Shown here: positions 49,642 to 63,260 of the stretch, in pieces
Layout: every line of letters starts with the position of its first letter
Numbering within the stretch: position 1 is the first letter of the stretch
From: Erpobdella octoculata
Taxonomy: Eukaryota > Annelida > Clitellata > Hirudinida > Erpobdellidae
NCBI GenBank assembly: GCA_963978895.1
Contig: OZ022242.1
Location: 38,692,179 to 38,756,178 of the forward strand
Length of the DNA stretch: 64,000 nucleotides
Direction: 5' to 3'
Translations under genes and position numbers: made by a program
The notes under the pieces: model-generated
The model's input: the letters and a program-made list of their open reading frames with translations, nothing else
Told to the model about the DNA's origin: nothing
Databases searched by the model: none

Positions 49642-50217
49642 CTTTTTCCGACAAGAAAAGAAGAAAAGAATTTTAGCAGAAAAATTAAAAGTTAAGTAAG
49701 TAAAGTGGTGAGACGCAAGTGGAGCTGATTTTGCCACAGAAAATCATGAGATCTTTAACTTGAGCAGTTCCGCTCAATGTATTTTGTTTTGCAAAATAAA
49801 ATAGCAACACAAAATTTAAATAAGCTAATATCATATGATTGTGGTTATGGTGACAAGACGAGTGTATATGTCGCCATATTTAATGCAACATTGAAAAACT
49901 AGATAACTTAGACTGTTAAGTTTTGAAGTAAAATTTATAAAAATTTAAAAACGTAGTATGTTGTTGTTTATTTATGCTTAAATAATAAATAATAAATTTT
50001 TAAAAACAGTTATTAAAAAACTATAAACATTTGATTAATACATTTTTTATTGAAAATTACAAACACAATTTTTATTTTAAAAAAATGTATATGGAAACAA
50101 TTTTTTATTAAATTGGCTTTTCTATGTGCTTTTGTAGTATAAATGTTAATCACTAAAGAATAGCATAAACAATGGACGCTTTTGCGGTTCGTTCGTGACT
50201 GAAAAAATATTGGTGAA
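49642..50217. promoter_or_regulatory. Shared upstream region, KSR and plus-strand exon
   Basis: 576 bases between the KSR start codon (minus strand) and a plus-strand start codon. If both are first exons this is a divergent promoter region. No TATA box or CpG-rich core is obvious; it is AT-rich. Confidence 0.35.
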
Positions 50218-50462
50218 GTGAATGGAGAGGATGTGCTAAATTTTTCTAACATGTCTGGTTTTTGTTTTTCGGATTATTCTGGATTTTCAGAACACGTCGT
50301 TGCCGCTTTAAAAGAAAGAGATGAATTAATATACAGGCAATGGTTAATAATAAACGAATTAGAAAGAAAATTGTCAATTTATTGCCCATTAGAAGAATTT
50401 TATGCAGGATTTACGGTTAATCTGCATCAGGAATTTGGTCAAAATGTCAAGAAAAACTCTGG
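50218..50462 (+). CDS. Candidate first coding exon (possibly of IQSEC)
   Basis: Frame MNGEDVLNFSNMSGFCFSDY..., then VVAALKERDELIYRQWLIIN and ELERKLSIYCPLEEF, ending at TCTGG|GTAATT, a fair donor in phase 2. The middle has leucine heptads (coiled coil). The start may be the second Met at 50251. The exon at 59480 begins needing exactly phase 2 and gives KKNSG-LKSTAV, so both may belong to one gene; a chance fit is one in three. Another reading is the leucine-zipper exon of a different gene, for example a cGMP-dependent kinase. Reading through without splicing gives an 82-residue protein. Confidence 0.45.
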
Positions 50463-51236
50463 GTAATTTTGAACTGAGATTCACTATTTACTATAACAAA
50501 TTTAAATTTAATCTAATGAATGTTTATATTTTAACAAAGAAATGTATTTACTATTATTATTGTAAAAAAATATTTTAACATAAAACTCAAGACTAATGTA
50601 TCAATGACTTACATTTCAAATTTCACTAGCACTGATATAGCGATTACATGGTATTGACTATGCCGAGCCTACCACAATGCTTTTTTCATTGGTACCCATG
50701 AAGTAATGAAGTTAAATGGGAAATTGAAGCCCATTGGGAAATCTATTATGTTACTGCAAAATAAAATCCTTTAAGTTTCAGTTTTTTTAGGTATCGTCTG
50801 TTTTGAAATCCTATACTATTATAATAAAAATAATAGTTCAATTAATCTTCATCTAACTTTTTGAAATAGTCTAATAAATCGAATTGATCAATATAAATAC
50901 ATATTTTTTAGCTTTAATTTTGTGTCTTAGAATTTTTTCATTTATTAAATCTTTGTGTGTTATTATATAGATTTTAATTTTTAATCAATTTTGTATTATT
51001 ATCTTCTTTCTTGTATGTGCAAAATTTTAATGAAACACTTCGTTATTCAAATGAAGATTATAATATATTAAGGCTGATGTTGTGTGCAATAAAATTGTAC
51101 ACCTAAAATACTACACTTGTGAATTAGCTGCAGACTATATATTGAACCAGATATCCTGGGAAAACTTCAATTGTGTAAAGATTATACACGCATTTTTGTT
51201 TTTGGTGACATAATCTGGTTGAAGTGTTGCCATTGT

Positions 51237-51440
51237 GTAGCTAATAACGGTGATGATAATGATGAGACAGTGATGATAATGATAAGGTAGTGATAATGAT
51301 GATGAGACAGTGATGATAATGATAAGGTAGTGATAATGATGATGAGACAGTGATGATAATGATAAGGTAGTGATAATGATGATGAGACAGTGATGATAAT
51401 GATGAGGTACTTGAAATAATGATGATAATGATGATGACGT
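51237..51440. repeat. 46-bp array of GATGATAATGAT units
   Basis: Four near-identical units GATGAGACAGTGATGATAAT followed by GATAAGGTAGTGATAAT. Confidence 0.93.
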
Positions 51441-52102
51441 TGTTGATGAGAAGAGTGGTTTTTTGCTTAAAAATCTCCTGAAGTTATTATTGTATTTGGT
51501 GATAACAAAGATACGATTCAATGATTCGGTGTTACTTTCTGGGACGTTTCACTTCAAGAACGGACTGAATACTTTGAGATTTTTATCTTTTATTTTTCAA
51601 ATTTCTAATCGTTTTGAAGTAAGCTACTTAACATTTTAAAACCACCACGACTTTACTTACGACTTCTCCACCAATCCTGAACAGAGTCTTGTTCTTCCAT
51701 TCTTTTTTTTCTCCTTCTTCCTACTGGTGATGTTTTTATGTAGATTTATTATATCAAGCTTTATTTATTTATTTTTATTTTATTTTTTTAATCTTTTTTA
51801 CATCAACTGACTTCTAATCAAGGTAGCTTTCATACGGCTGGTTTTAACTTCGGATTGTAGTTGAAGCTGAGTTAGTGATATTTGCATTGCTGATGAGTTG
51901 CATCAAATTCACATGGACATTTCTTTTATTTCCTAGATGATGATTATGATACTGGTGATTATAATCTTGTATTGTTGTGTTGCAATGTCATTTACTGATT
52001 TGCATGCATTTCTTTGTTGTCACTGCATTGTACTGTAAAGATGATGATGACAGAGGTGTGACATACATTTGCAACCATTAGGTCATGATCAATGACATCA
52101 CC

Positions 52103-52146
<44 letters not shown>

Positions 52147-52194
52147 AGTTTGTGATTGACTGATTATGATGGTAGTAGTATTTAGTATTTGACG

Positions 52195-52560
52195 GAGATA
52201 TAGTACTTGGTACTCGTGCTCAAGTACGTTTTTTAAGTACTCATACTCGAAGCCTTGGTACTTGTACTCGTACTTGTTATTCCACTCAGTACTGAGTAGC
52301 AGAGATGTAGTACTTGATACTCGTACTTGTATTCGAGTACAACTCAAGTACGTGTTTCAGGTACTCGTACTCGATACCATGATACCCATATCACATCATA
52401 AGTACTCGCAACATCTCTGGTATTTGATTCATAACAAATTTTTTACTTGTACTTGTATTCGAGTACAACTCAAATACGTTTTTCAGGCACTCGTACTCGA
52501 TACCATGGTACTCGTACTCACATCATAAGTACTCGCAACATCTCTGGTATTTGATTCATA
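52195..52560. repeat. GTACTCG-rich duplicated repeat
   Basis: Dense self-complementary words (GTACTCGTAC, ACTCGAGTAC-like). Also a ~126 bp direct duplication: TACTCGATACCATG...CATCATAAGTACTCGCAACA occurs at ~52365 and ~52491, each followed by TCTCTGGTATTTGATTCATA. Confidence 0.88.
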
Positions 52561-54456
52561 ACAAATTTTTCAATTGTATCAATTAGAAAAAAATTATAAC
52601 TCCATTTTACGACAAGATTGAGAGAGAGAGAGAGAGAGAGAGCTGTTGACCTGTTAAGGTCATAGGTGGGTCAGTCAGCCGTCTGCAGGCTCAGTTTCCT
52701 ACCTTAAAATGGAATGAAATAATAGTGAATATCTTCTGTGTGTGTGTACATAAAAGTTAGTTAGGTGGGTGGTTAAGAAATAAAAGTGTGTAAAAAAACT
52801 GGATGATGGCGATGATGATGATGATTCATTGCCAATGTTTTCTTATTGTGGTTATTTATGCTTGTTTTTATGGCGAACCTGTTCGGTTTAATTGCATGTT
52901 CGTTGTTTGTTCATTCGTTTGTTATATCATCTAGTTCTGTCGGACACTCACACACACACACACGCACATACTCCGCACACACACAGGAACAGACTGCCCG
53001 AATTTTTATCTATCCAACTAGAACAACTGCCCTTTATCATCTGAGCCATCTCTCGCTCTCTCTATCTTTCTGTCTGGGTCATTTGCATATTCAACGTTTT
53101 ATTTCCATATGGTTCGTCTCATTAACATAATCTCTTTCTCCTCCTCCTTCTCCACATCTCCCTGATTTCTTTTGTTGTCCTCTCCTCACAGCATCTGATC
53201 CTTCTGGATGGCGCACCGATTGATGATGCGGTGGTCCTCGGGCATCGTCGTCGTCGTCATCATCATCATTGAAATTGCATCGTTTTTCTGGACCAAGATA
53301 GCAAGCAAACACACGACATTATCATCATTATTATCATAACTATCATCGTCGTCATCGTCCTAATTGCGTACCAGCTCGTTTGTATTATTACTCCGGTTTC
53401 CGGGCCGCCGCCGCACAACGTGCTTTAATAAATAAATAAATAAATAATAATGCGATAAATAAATAAATAATAATAAATAAATAAATAATAATAAATAAAT
53501 AAATAATAATTCGATAATTTCATAATTCATTGTTCTCTGGACTGGTCATCTCGAATTTGTCAACAGACGACGGGATTGGGTAGATGGATGGGGAGGGCGT
53601 GGTTAACAATAATTTTATTTATCATTATCATAACTCGCTAGTGCATTGTTATCGTTCTGTGGTTTTTATTCTAATTTCCATTGGTTCTTAACTATCTGTC
53701 ACTGCACCTAGTGACGTGGCTAGGGGGTGGGGGGGCTGACTGCATCATCTGGTTACTAGGCTAGTTAGTATCTTTATCTCTCTTCTCTCAATATGACCAA
53801 CAACGCCTTGTCCCTCCTTCATCATAATATTGGTCCTTAGCTTGACTGACCCTGAAGCTGACTCCAGTGTACAAAAGTACATTATATTGACCATGTCTCG
53901 GTATTCATGATCAATAGGTTCCTATTGGCTGTTACTATTTTAATAAAAGGTTAATAATATTCATGATATATATATATATATATATATACATATACATACA
54001 TCATTTATCATGGTTGTAGTTAGTCCTAAAGTATATCTGGTATATACTCTATCTCGAAATAGCCATACAACAAAATACAAGTGAAACATAAGCTGGTGTT
54101 GTAACAAAATATTAGTTCATAAAAATTAATTCAAAGTATGTGTTTATTCAGTACGAAACAATCTCAATTGTTACTCATTGTATTGAGAGTAAGTGAATCA
54201 ATCTACTCTTACCAGGAATGAATTATTGTGTATGAAGCTTATAGCTTACTTATGCTTGCATACATAAAATACTTAAATACCATTTCTATGTCTATGTGGA
54301 AGTATTTCTTTATTTCTTCAGACGATGTAGTGTATTTCCTTTGATAGCTTTCTGACTGTCTGTCTCTTTCTGTCTCTTGCCATTTTTCCTCAGAATTGAG
54401 GCACTATTGTGAAATTCTTACCTAGTTCATAGTTTAGTAAGTTTATGACCTTGAAT

Positions 54457-54459
<3 letters not shown>

Positions 54460-54535
<76 letters not shown>
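54460..54535. repeat. (CT)n microsatellite
   Basis: About 37 CT units without interruption. Confidence 0.98.
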
Positions 54536-54542
<7 letters not shown>

Positions 54543-56703
54543 CTCTCTTTCTCCCTTTCTGTTAGTGTAACTAGTAACAGATCTGATCATCTTACATAGT
54601 TTAACTTTTCTTGCATGTCGTTGGTGGCTAATCTTTCAAGAGACCGTTGAGTCACCCAGTTATTATAATATCAATCACTATCATCATAATTCATCATCGT
54701 CATAATTCATAATCATCATCATCATAATCATCATCATCATCATCATAGTCAAAGGAAATCTCGTCAACATTAAGAGCTAGTGCGCATTACATCACCGCTT
54801 TTAAATGACAATAATCACCATGGTTACCCTGGATATTATTATCACCGTCTTAATCAGCCAATCAAAAGAAGAAGAAGAAGAAGAAGAAATTTATTGTAGT
54901 TGGAAGACAGTGCAGCTATAAAGTCTATCATTATGAAAGTTTTCTTAGGTCTCAGATGTAGTAGTGTAGTGTGTATTTCCTTTGAAAACGAGATTATATA
55001 TTGAAAATTAATAGTTAGAAATTGAATTTTAGCATTTGATAGATAATTATGATAGCCATAAACACCTTACACTATAAAAAGGATGGTGAAGATTGTATCA
55101 ACAAAAATAAACAAAATTGATTGAAGGAAAAAAACTGATTCCTTTCCTCTCCTAAAAAAAATTGCAGGTTTGGAGAAAATTTCGCCCAAAAAACTATATA
55201 TCTTTTTTATATTTTATGCAAAAAATGAGATTATGATGGAAAATGCTGTTTTTTTTCAATTTCTGATAATAATGGTATGGAAAAGAAAAACGTTCTTTAA
55301 TTAGACAGTTCGATAAAAAACAAAAAAACGTCATTTTTCACGTGGTATTTCTAGTCAGATTAATAAAAGATTACACTGGAAAGGAACCGTGGAATATAAC
55401 AATATTATTATTACTCGTGTTTTTAATTTCTGCTTGTCCTATCAGAATTCTAGCAGTCAAGCCTAGATTCACTTTTAAATCCATTTTTTTTTTCATAACA
55501 TAAACTGATAAACAAAAGTTTTTTAAACAGAATCCGGCGACAAGCATGTTTATGTATTTTTATAAGATTAGATAAAATAAGAGTTTAGATAGAATAGAAT
55601 TAACAATCTGACAAAAATTCTCTCAAAAAATAATCGTCTATAAAAATGCAAAGGCCATGAAAAGACTGATCTTTGGAACCAAAAAAGTAAATAAAATAAA
55701 ACAAACAAAAAATTGTACAGTTCAGAGTCAGAGGTAGTCTGTAGAATCTGTAGACACATGCCTATGTACATAATAGGTGCATGCCTTAGATGCAATAAAT
55801 AAAATAAAATAAAAAAATTCAAAATGTATGATGATGCATCAACTGTTCAACAAAACCAGTCTGTCGAATCTACTTATTTTAACCGAAAAAAATCTACGAA
55901 TTAAAAAAAGAACAAAAACTCCCGATACTTCATCACCTCTCGATCCAACTAACGTTTACAGCTGATAAGACGTTTTAATTCTTTTTTCGACCATAGATAT
56001 TAAAACGGGGTTTTTTCCTCTCCTCCACAGACGCGCGTTAAATTTTGTGCTTCTCCTTCACCAAAAGATACTAAATGTCTAAGAAAAAGATAATAAATGG
56101 TTGTATTTATAGTCTTCTTGTGGTGGATGGTGATTGGTTGGTGGTCTTGTGCTGTAGTTGTTAAGTCTGGAATCTCTGGTTCCGAAATAAAGTAAAAAAT
56201 GATAAATATTTATTTTATTTTTAATTTTATCATCGTTTATTTCTTTACTGTATATCTTTATTGGATCTGCTGAGATGATAAAAAAGGATATAATGTATAT
56301 ATATGCACATATATGTAGTGATGTGCATATCTTAGGTATGGTACCTCCATTTCAGAGTTTTGCCGAGTACCTTTCAGAGTTTTTGTTCATGTTTTGTTCT
56401 GTTGCTTTCTACTTTGTTCTTTTCAATTTGTTTTATGTTTTGTTGGGTTTTATTCTGTTCTGCTGCTTTCTACTTTGTTCTATTCAGTTATGTTAAGTTT
56501 TATTTTGTTTTGTTTTGTTCTGTTGGATTTTACTCTGTCCTGTTGCCTGCTACTCTGTTCTATTCAATTATGTTGAGTTTTGTTTTGTTTTGTTCTCCAA
56601 TATTTTTTATTTTAAGGTAAAAATATGATCTATATGTGAAATATGGGTAAGGTGGATGTGATCTGGACAATAATACACGAATATACAGACAGAGAGAGAG
56701 AGA

Positions 56704-56743
<40 letters not shown>

Positions 56744-57018
56744 AAAAAAGATGGAAGAAACAGATGAATGAATACAAACAAAAAATGTGAACTTGCCTTA
56801 AGTTATCAAGTTCCTCTACTGTGCAGTAAGTTCAAATGTCTCTCTACCTCTTCTTTTCTTTCATTCTCTATCTCTCTCTTTCTTTGTACCTGTCTTTCTA
56901 TTTCTATCTATTTGCGGTAACTTTTATTTCGTTTGTTTACATCATTCTCTCTCTCTCTATCTATCTCGTTTTTTTATCATTTATTCATTCATTTTTTCTT
57001 TTCTCTCCATCTTTGAAA

Positions 57019-57061
<43 letters not shown>

Positions 57062-57249
57062 ACATATTTCCTACTTTTTTGCTTTCGTTTGTACTTTTTT
57101 CTGCTTTTCGATCAACTTTTTACAACTTTTTACGCTTTTTACGACTTCCCCCTTTTGCAGATGGAAAGTTATAAAAAGAAAAATTTTGTGGGTTCTTCCT
57201 ATCTCTTTCTCTCTTTTACTTCTTGACATTCTTTTGTTGTTGAAAATAT

Positions 57250-57251
<2 letters not shown>

Positions 57252-57339
<88 letters not shown>

Positions 57340-57345
57340 GTCTCT
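57252..57345. repeat. (CT)n microsatellite
   Basis: About 42 CT units ending in TCTGTCTCTGTC variants; a smaller CT tract is 200 bases upstream (57022-57060). Confidence 0.98.
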
Positions 57346-58269
57346 GTCTTTCTATCTTTTTTCCTTTTATCACACAGTTATCTTTTATTTAAATGCACAG
57401 ACATATAAGATAGACATACATACAGACAGAGACATTCAGACATAGACGAAGTGAAAAAGTTGAGAAGAAGATGATGATGAAGAAGAGGAGGATGAGACCA
57501 GTAGGCGGAGGTAGAGAGCAAAGTAAATTTGTATGTACCACGATGTTCTTCATCTAATATTAATGGTGGTAGTGATGATGATGATGATGTTGATGATGAT
57601 GACAGGGAAGTGGTTGTGATGATGATGATGGTAGTGGTGATGATGATGGTAGTGGTGATGATGATGGTAGTAGTGATGATGATGATGATGTTGATGATGA
57701 TGATGATGATGACAGTGATCATAAAGACATTAATATAAAAAGTATTATATAGACGAAACTGCAATATTTTGTAAACGACACTGCCTTGATGCTGACCACT
57801 GACCACTTTGAATGCAGCTCAGGTACCATCCTCTCATGGTGGACCATTACTACACAGTACACAGTCATTAATTATTCATTATTCAAGGAGGCTTGAATTT
57901 CACTGTGATTTGCTGCGGCTGCGGCGGCTGCAAGGATTTGGAAAACGTTCTAGGAAAGTTTGTAACGAGTTCCGAGTCACGTGATTGTTACGCAATTGAT
58001 CTTTTTTTAGATTCACTTTTGAAAAAAAAAATGGTGTTCTCTGAGATTCTGGTATTTCGATCTGTTTCTCTTGTTTCTGTTGCATACAAATGAGTTTTAA
58101 GACTATTTTCACTGTACCTGTTCTCATGCTCTTTTTATTTTATAGATTTTTTTTTCTTAAAAATTCACTTTGTTCTGGTTTTTAAATTATTCAACAATGA
58201 AAGAAGATGTCAGTCTGATGTAGTGATGTGATATTTCATGTGTGTGTGTGTTACAGTGTATGTGAATGT

Positions 58270-58530
58270 AAGTGTGTTCATGTGTTAGACATATGTGTTT
58301 GTTTGCATTTGCATGTATGTATGTTTGTATGTATATGTTGATCCTACTGATTCAGTGTATGGATATAGTATGCATGCATTTGTATGTATGTATGTATGTG
58401 TGTGTGCATGTATGTGTGTCTGTATGCATGTATGTATGTATGCATGTATGTATGTATGTATGTATGCATGCATGCATTTATGTATGTATGTATGTATGTA
58501 TGTATGTATGTATGTATGTGTGTATATATG
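58270..58530. repeat. (TATG)n compound microsatellite
   Basis: TATG/CATG tetranucleotide array preceded by a TG-rich zone; frames through it are Met-Tyr-Val-Cys artefacts. Confidence 0.95.
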
Positions 58531-59330
58531 TATAGGTGGATCCAACTGAGTCAATTCGTATTTGTTTTGTGAACTCTGTTGTGTAATTTATGTAACCGTT
58601 TTACAACATTCACATGCTTTCTTTGAAAACGTAAATAAAAACTTTAAAAAATAAATCGGTGCCAGCAAATCCTACTCAACTTTTTTTTTCGAAACTCATC
58701 CGCCATCGTTGCTGCTACCAGCGGTTCACATCTCTTTCGTTTCTTTCAATACTTAATTTTTTTTATGCCTAATTTTTTCGAGTCCGCCTATTTTTTGATA
58801 TTTTTTTATTAGTTTTGACGAAAATAAGGTGTTATAAGGTGCTGGTACAACGTTATTGTGGTTTGGTTTGGTTCAGTTAGTTAGTTAGTTAGTAAGTTTC
58901 TTTACTATCCGTCCAATTACTTGGTCCTCTTTATGTTGTTTTGTTGTATTCTATTTATACCTGTCTTTTCTGTCTGTGAATCGATTTTTTCACCAACTTT
59001 TAGACAAGTTAGAACTTTGAAACTTTCAGCATAGACTTTAGCCATCCGCCAAAACAATGTTCAATATTTTCGGAGTGATTTAATTATTATTTTAAATAGT
59101 TTCAATATTTATATTGTAACGCATTTAAACTTACTCACTAGGTGGCGCTTGCGTCAATTAAATAAACTTTTCGGCAATCATGACTATAGCAAAAACTTAT
59201 TAATATGTTGACATAAGTATTACTATAAACAATGGTAAAACTATTATTGCATTTAAAAATCTATTTGCATAATTTAAAAAAATATAAAAGTGTGTTTTTA
59301 TAAAACTTTGTTCTTTCTCTCTATATCTTT

Positions 59331-59334
<4 letters not shown>

Positions 59335-59392
<58 letters not shown>
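59335..59392. repeat. (CT)n tract before IQSEC exon
   Basis: About 28 CT units ending ~90 bases upstream of the acceptor CTATTCCAG of the large IQSEC exon. It may act as a long polypyrimidine tract on the transcribed strand. Confidence 0.97.
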
Positions 59393-59393
<1 letters not shown>

Positions 59394-59479
59394 CATATGT
59401 CGTTCTGTTTATAATCATGTTTAGTGTTTTCTATTCCCATTTTCTTCAACATCGCACACATCGATCATTTCTATTCCAG

Positions 59480-61673
59480 GCTTAAATCCACTGCCGTAAC
59501 CTCGGACCAGTCGCAGCCTACCAAAGAGGACACCAGCGATCCGCGACTACCGGGGATCGGAGCTACTGCAGCGCCGGCATCGAACGACGCCAATGACGCA
59601 GCAGACGCACGGAAAGGCCGGCAAAAGTCGAGGCTGGACTACGAGCGAGCGGCGTGTCTCCTCCAGCAGACGTTCCGCTCCTACAAGCAGCGCAAGAATT
59701 TCGCCCGACTCCGCTCGGAGCAGGAGAAGGCCAAGCGAGCCAGGCTGGCGTCGGACGGAAAGCAGCACCAGCAGCGGAGAGTCTACGAAAACGCGGAGTT
59801 GGAAACACCGGAAGTGGAAGACGACGTCGCTCGCCTCGCGTCCGAACTGAGCGACGACTCGTCCGGGTGCGAGGCCTCCGTCGCCGTGGCGATCGACGCC
59901 CTGGTGGACGAGACGAGCACGAACTTCGAGAACCTCCTGGAGGAGTTCGCCGCGAGCGGCCTGGGCGGCGGCGGCGGCCAGGGGGAGGACGACCTCGGAG
60001 ACAGTTTCAACAGCGACGAAGACGACGACGAGGAAAGCGACCTCGAGGAAGACCTCGGCGAGGTCAAGCGTCGAGACGACTCGTCGTCAAACACGAGTCA
60101 CTCGAGGAGTTCGACTCTGAGGAAGAAGAAAAAAGCGTCTTCCGTGTCTAAGAACGGCGGCGTCGATCCCGTTGTGGATTCCCCCGTTCAAGATTCTTTG
60201 GGGGGGAGCGTCAGTGCTGGAGGAACGCTGAGGCGCGACCAGCCAGTAGTTTCTAGGGTTCTTCTCCCGTTGTCATCGTTATCATCGTCGTCGTCGGTGC
60301 TCTTTTCTCCATCTCCTCTTTCCGCTTCTTCTCCGTCGGTTTTCGCCGCTGCGAGTACGACGTCGACGACATCTCTCCCGTCACCTGGTTTCTCGTCATC
60401 CCCGTCGTTCATGACGTGTCCATGTCCCGAGTGCCTCGTAGCTTATCAACGTCACCCCATTTTTTCCCAGACGTTGCAGCGCCGTCAGCAGCCGCAGCAG
60501 CAGCCTCGATCTCCGCTGGCAGCCGCGACGCCTGCGCTCACGAACAAGCTCACTGCCGCCGGCGGTCAGACGTGGAAGTCGAAAGATCGGACCTTCACGA
60601 GCTTCAAGCCCTCTCCGGCAGGTCAGCAACAACTCCCGCAGCAACAACATCTACCCAATCATCATCATCCGGAACTTCAGCACTACCTCGCCACGAGGCA
60701 CTCGAGCATCGACTCGGCCTACGTGGGTCTTCCGGGCTGCTGCAAGGGGGGAGCATCCGGCGCCGGAGTCAGAGTTCTGGACCACCAGTGCCCCCACCAC
60801 TATCCCGAAACAAGAAAAGATCAAGGGTCGTGGAGGAGTACTCCGGACAGGGTGTCCGCCGAGGGTGCCTCTTCTTGCTTCTCGTACGATTCTGTTCGCC
60901 AGTCGTCCTTGACCTTGTCCTCGTCGTCGTCCTCATCTTCATCTCTGGCATCCAACCAGCCCCAACAACAACATCAACAACAACAACAACCACAGTCGTT
61001 CAGCCATTTCCAGTTTCCTCCACCACTACCCCAATCCTCCCTCATCAACTACCAAGAAGCGATGTACGCTCACCAACAACACTATCATCATCACTACCAG
61101 CAGCACATCCATCAACACCACATCCCACAATCATCATCATCATCATCATCATCGCCTCACGGTATTCCTCAGCATCAGAGCCACCCACAGAAGCAATTTC
61201 ACTCGCACCCCCCTCACCAGCAGTTCAAAGCGCCGCCGAGAGGGGATTTCTACCCCGGCCACAGCCCCCATCATCCGCCGGGCCAGTTTGGTGCCTCGGA
61301 GGAAGGTCACAGGGTGGTAGGCCCCGCTAAACCCGTCTCCGACAGAAGCAGGAAGAGGGTCTACCGGATCGGACTGAACATATTCAACAAGTAAGCATTT
61401 CATAAAGAGGTAGGGTACTGGTTGGTTCTAGGGTACTGGTTGGTTCTAGACAGCCCGTGAATGGAATATTCAATTAATTAAGGTAGCAGGGAATTAGATA
61501 AACCCCGAAGTTACGTAGGTGGTGGTGATAGTGATTGTTTGTTCTGGTCGTTTTGATGAACAGAAGGAAAAGTATTCCTCCAGACTGGCTTTTGTAAGCA
61601 AAGCAAATGTCAAATAGCGGCTTCGAACCCGAGAAAAAATGTAAAAAAATGAATTGACACAATATGAGATAGA

Positions 61674-61708
<35 letters not shown>

Positions 61709-62281
61709 GAAATATTGTTAGGTAAATGCTATTATTCAAATTTGGTATCTTAAAATCATCATTGCTGATAATAATTTAATTACTAATTTTATAATATTTG
61801 AATTGTAATGTGTATCAATTTTTGTTCTGTAAAGCGACCTTTAAGCGGCTTCTGCTGTACACGGCGCTATATAAATTGTCGTGTTTAATAATAATATATT
61901 TATTTGTTAATTTCCAGTTAATAATAATAATATATTTATTTGTTAATTTCCAGTTAATAATAATTATATATTTATTTGTTAATTTCCAGTTAATAATAAT
62001 AATATATTTATTTGGTAATTTCCAGTTAATAATAATAATATATTTATTTGTTAATTTCCAGTTAATAATAATAATATATTTATTTGTTAATTTCACTTTT
62101 AAAAAATCGCAACGAACAGGAAACCGAATAGAGGTATCGAGTACCTGATAGAGAACAAGTTCATCGACCCCCAGCCGAACGCCGTGGCCAAGTTCCTGAT
62201 CAGTCGCAAGGGGCTCAGTCGCAAGATGATCGGGCACTACCTGGGATCTCTTCAGGATAGATTCAATATGGAAGTTCTCAA
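59480..62281 (+). CDS. IQSEC: IQSEC Arf exchange factor (partial, 3' end beyond window)
   Basis: Exons 59480-61390 and 62120-62281, phase-consistent. IQSEC/BRAG proteins (schizo in flies) catalyse GDP-GTP exchange on Arf6 at membranes and synapses. An IQ motif lies at the start (RAACLLQQTFRSYKQRKNF, compare RTIQTAFRQYQMNKNF in vertebrates). Next comes an acidic stretch (DSFNSDEDDDEESDLEED), then ~450 residues rich in Ser, Gln, His and Pro. It ends in KRVYRIGLNIFNK|KPNRGIEYLIENKF...AKFLISRKGLSRKMIGHYLG, the start of the Sec7 domain, which reads RKGLSRQMIGEFLGNRQ in relatives. The catalytic Glu of Sec7 and the PH domain lie beyond this part. The exon has GC-rich codon use, unlike its surroundings. 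The in-frame ATG at 59424 is probably intronic; a real start lies upstream, perhaps at 50218. Confidence 0.92.
61886..62095 (+). repeat. 37-bp array with repeated decoy splice acceptors
   Basis: Six units of TAATAATAATATATTTATTT plus GTTAATTTCCAGT in the IQSEC intron. Five contain TTTCCAG, a good acceptor, at ~36-bp steps ending ~60 bases before the true acceptor (CGAACAG at 62119). Splicing into any of them gives AAT TAA, an immediate stop. The sixth unit reads TTTCAC. Confidence 0.93.
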
Positions 62282-63173
62282 GTCGGTTATTTTTGTTTTA
62301 TATCATTATCATGACCATCATCATCATAACCAACATCATCATCATCATCATCATCATAACCATCATCATCATCAACATCATCATCATTATCATCATTATA
62401 ATAATATTTTTAATTTGTTTAATTTCCACGAATTTTATTATGTAATTGCATATGATTGTATGTATGTATGTGTGTTTGTGTAACCTTCCATAATATGTAT
62501 CTACCTATGTTTATCTGTTTGCTTGTATGTATGTGTGGAACCTTCCATAATATGTATCTACATATGTATGTTTGTTTGTATGTATGTATATATGTATGTG
62601 TATGTATCGGCCTGTATGTAACCTCTCATGGTAAACAGGTCACGAATATCTTTCTAACATTTTTTATTTATCTTCATGTTCTCTTATCTTTTACTTCATC
62701 TTTCTCTGTTTGCCTCCCTTCCTCTCCCGCCATACTGCTATCCATGTATTGCTGGCTGTTTATTTACACCGGGCTGGGTGGGTGGACGAAAATCTTGTGT
62801 GTATTTGCGTACACACACACACACACACACACACACGAGTGTGTTTGTGTATGTGTGTATAATTGAATTGTGAACAGAAGCGGGAACTGGGCTGGAATAT
62901 AATTCCAAATATTGATTTATGCTTTTATAATAATTTAATTCAACTTCAATTCACTTTTGCCGAACATATAAAACCACACACACACTCGCACATACTGAAT
63001 ATAATTTGATTTGTGTGTGTGTGTGTCAGATTATATGTGTACACAGTGTGCATATATGACCAATCAAGTTCTCTCTGTTGACTTATTAGATCAGGGCTTC
63101 TCAGCAGGTCAAGTTTGTAACCTTTTATATGTAGATATAAACCGATATATGTAGATATAAACCGATACATGAA

Positions 63174-63260
<87 letters not shown>

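Larger units (their letters stand above)
50463..59479 (+). other. 9 kb repeat-rich stretch, possible IQSEC intron 1
   Basis: No convincing protein-coding frame. Contents in order: GATGATAATGATGAGACAGT array (51237-51440), (AAT)n (52104-52145), GTACTCG repeats (52195-52560), GAGA (52618-52642), (CA)n near 52948, AAATAAAT runs (53425-53510), (CT)n (54460-54535), GA tract (56692-56742), CT tracts (57022-57060, 57252-57345), GATGAT (57570-57715), TATG-type array (58270-58530) and a CT tract (59335-59392). A Cys/Gly-rich short frame at 57900 is not convincing. Confidence 0.6.

Noticed and set aside
57893..58093. Cys/Gly-rich small frame at 57893
   Set aside because: No splice sites or homology; composition follows a CTGCGG run.
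59547..61403. Several long frames on both strands across the IQSEC exon
   Set aside because: GC-rich codon use opens shadow frames; only the frame with the IQ motif and Sec7 start is real.
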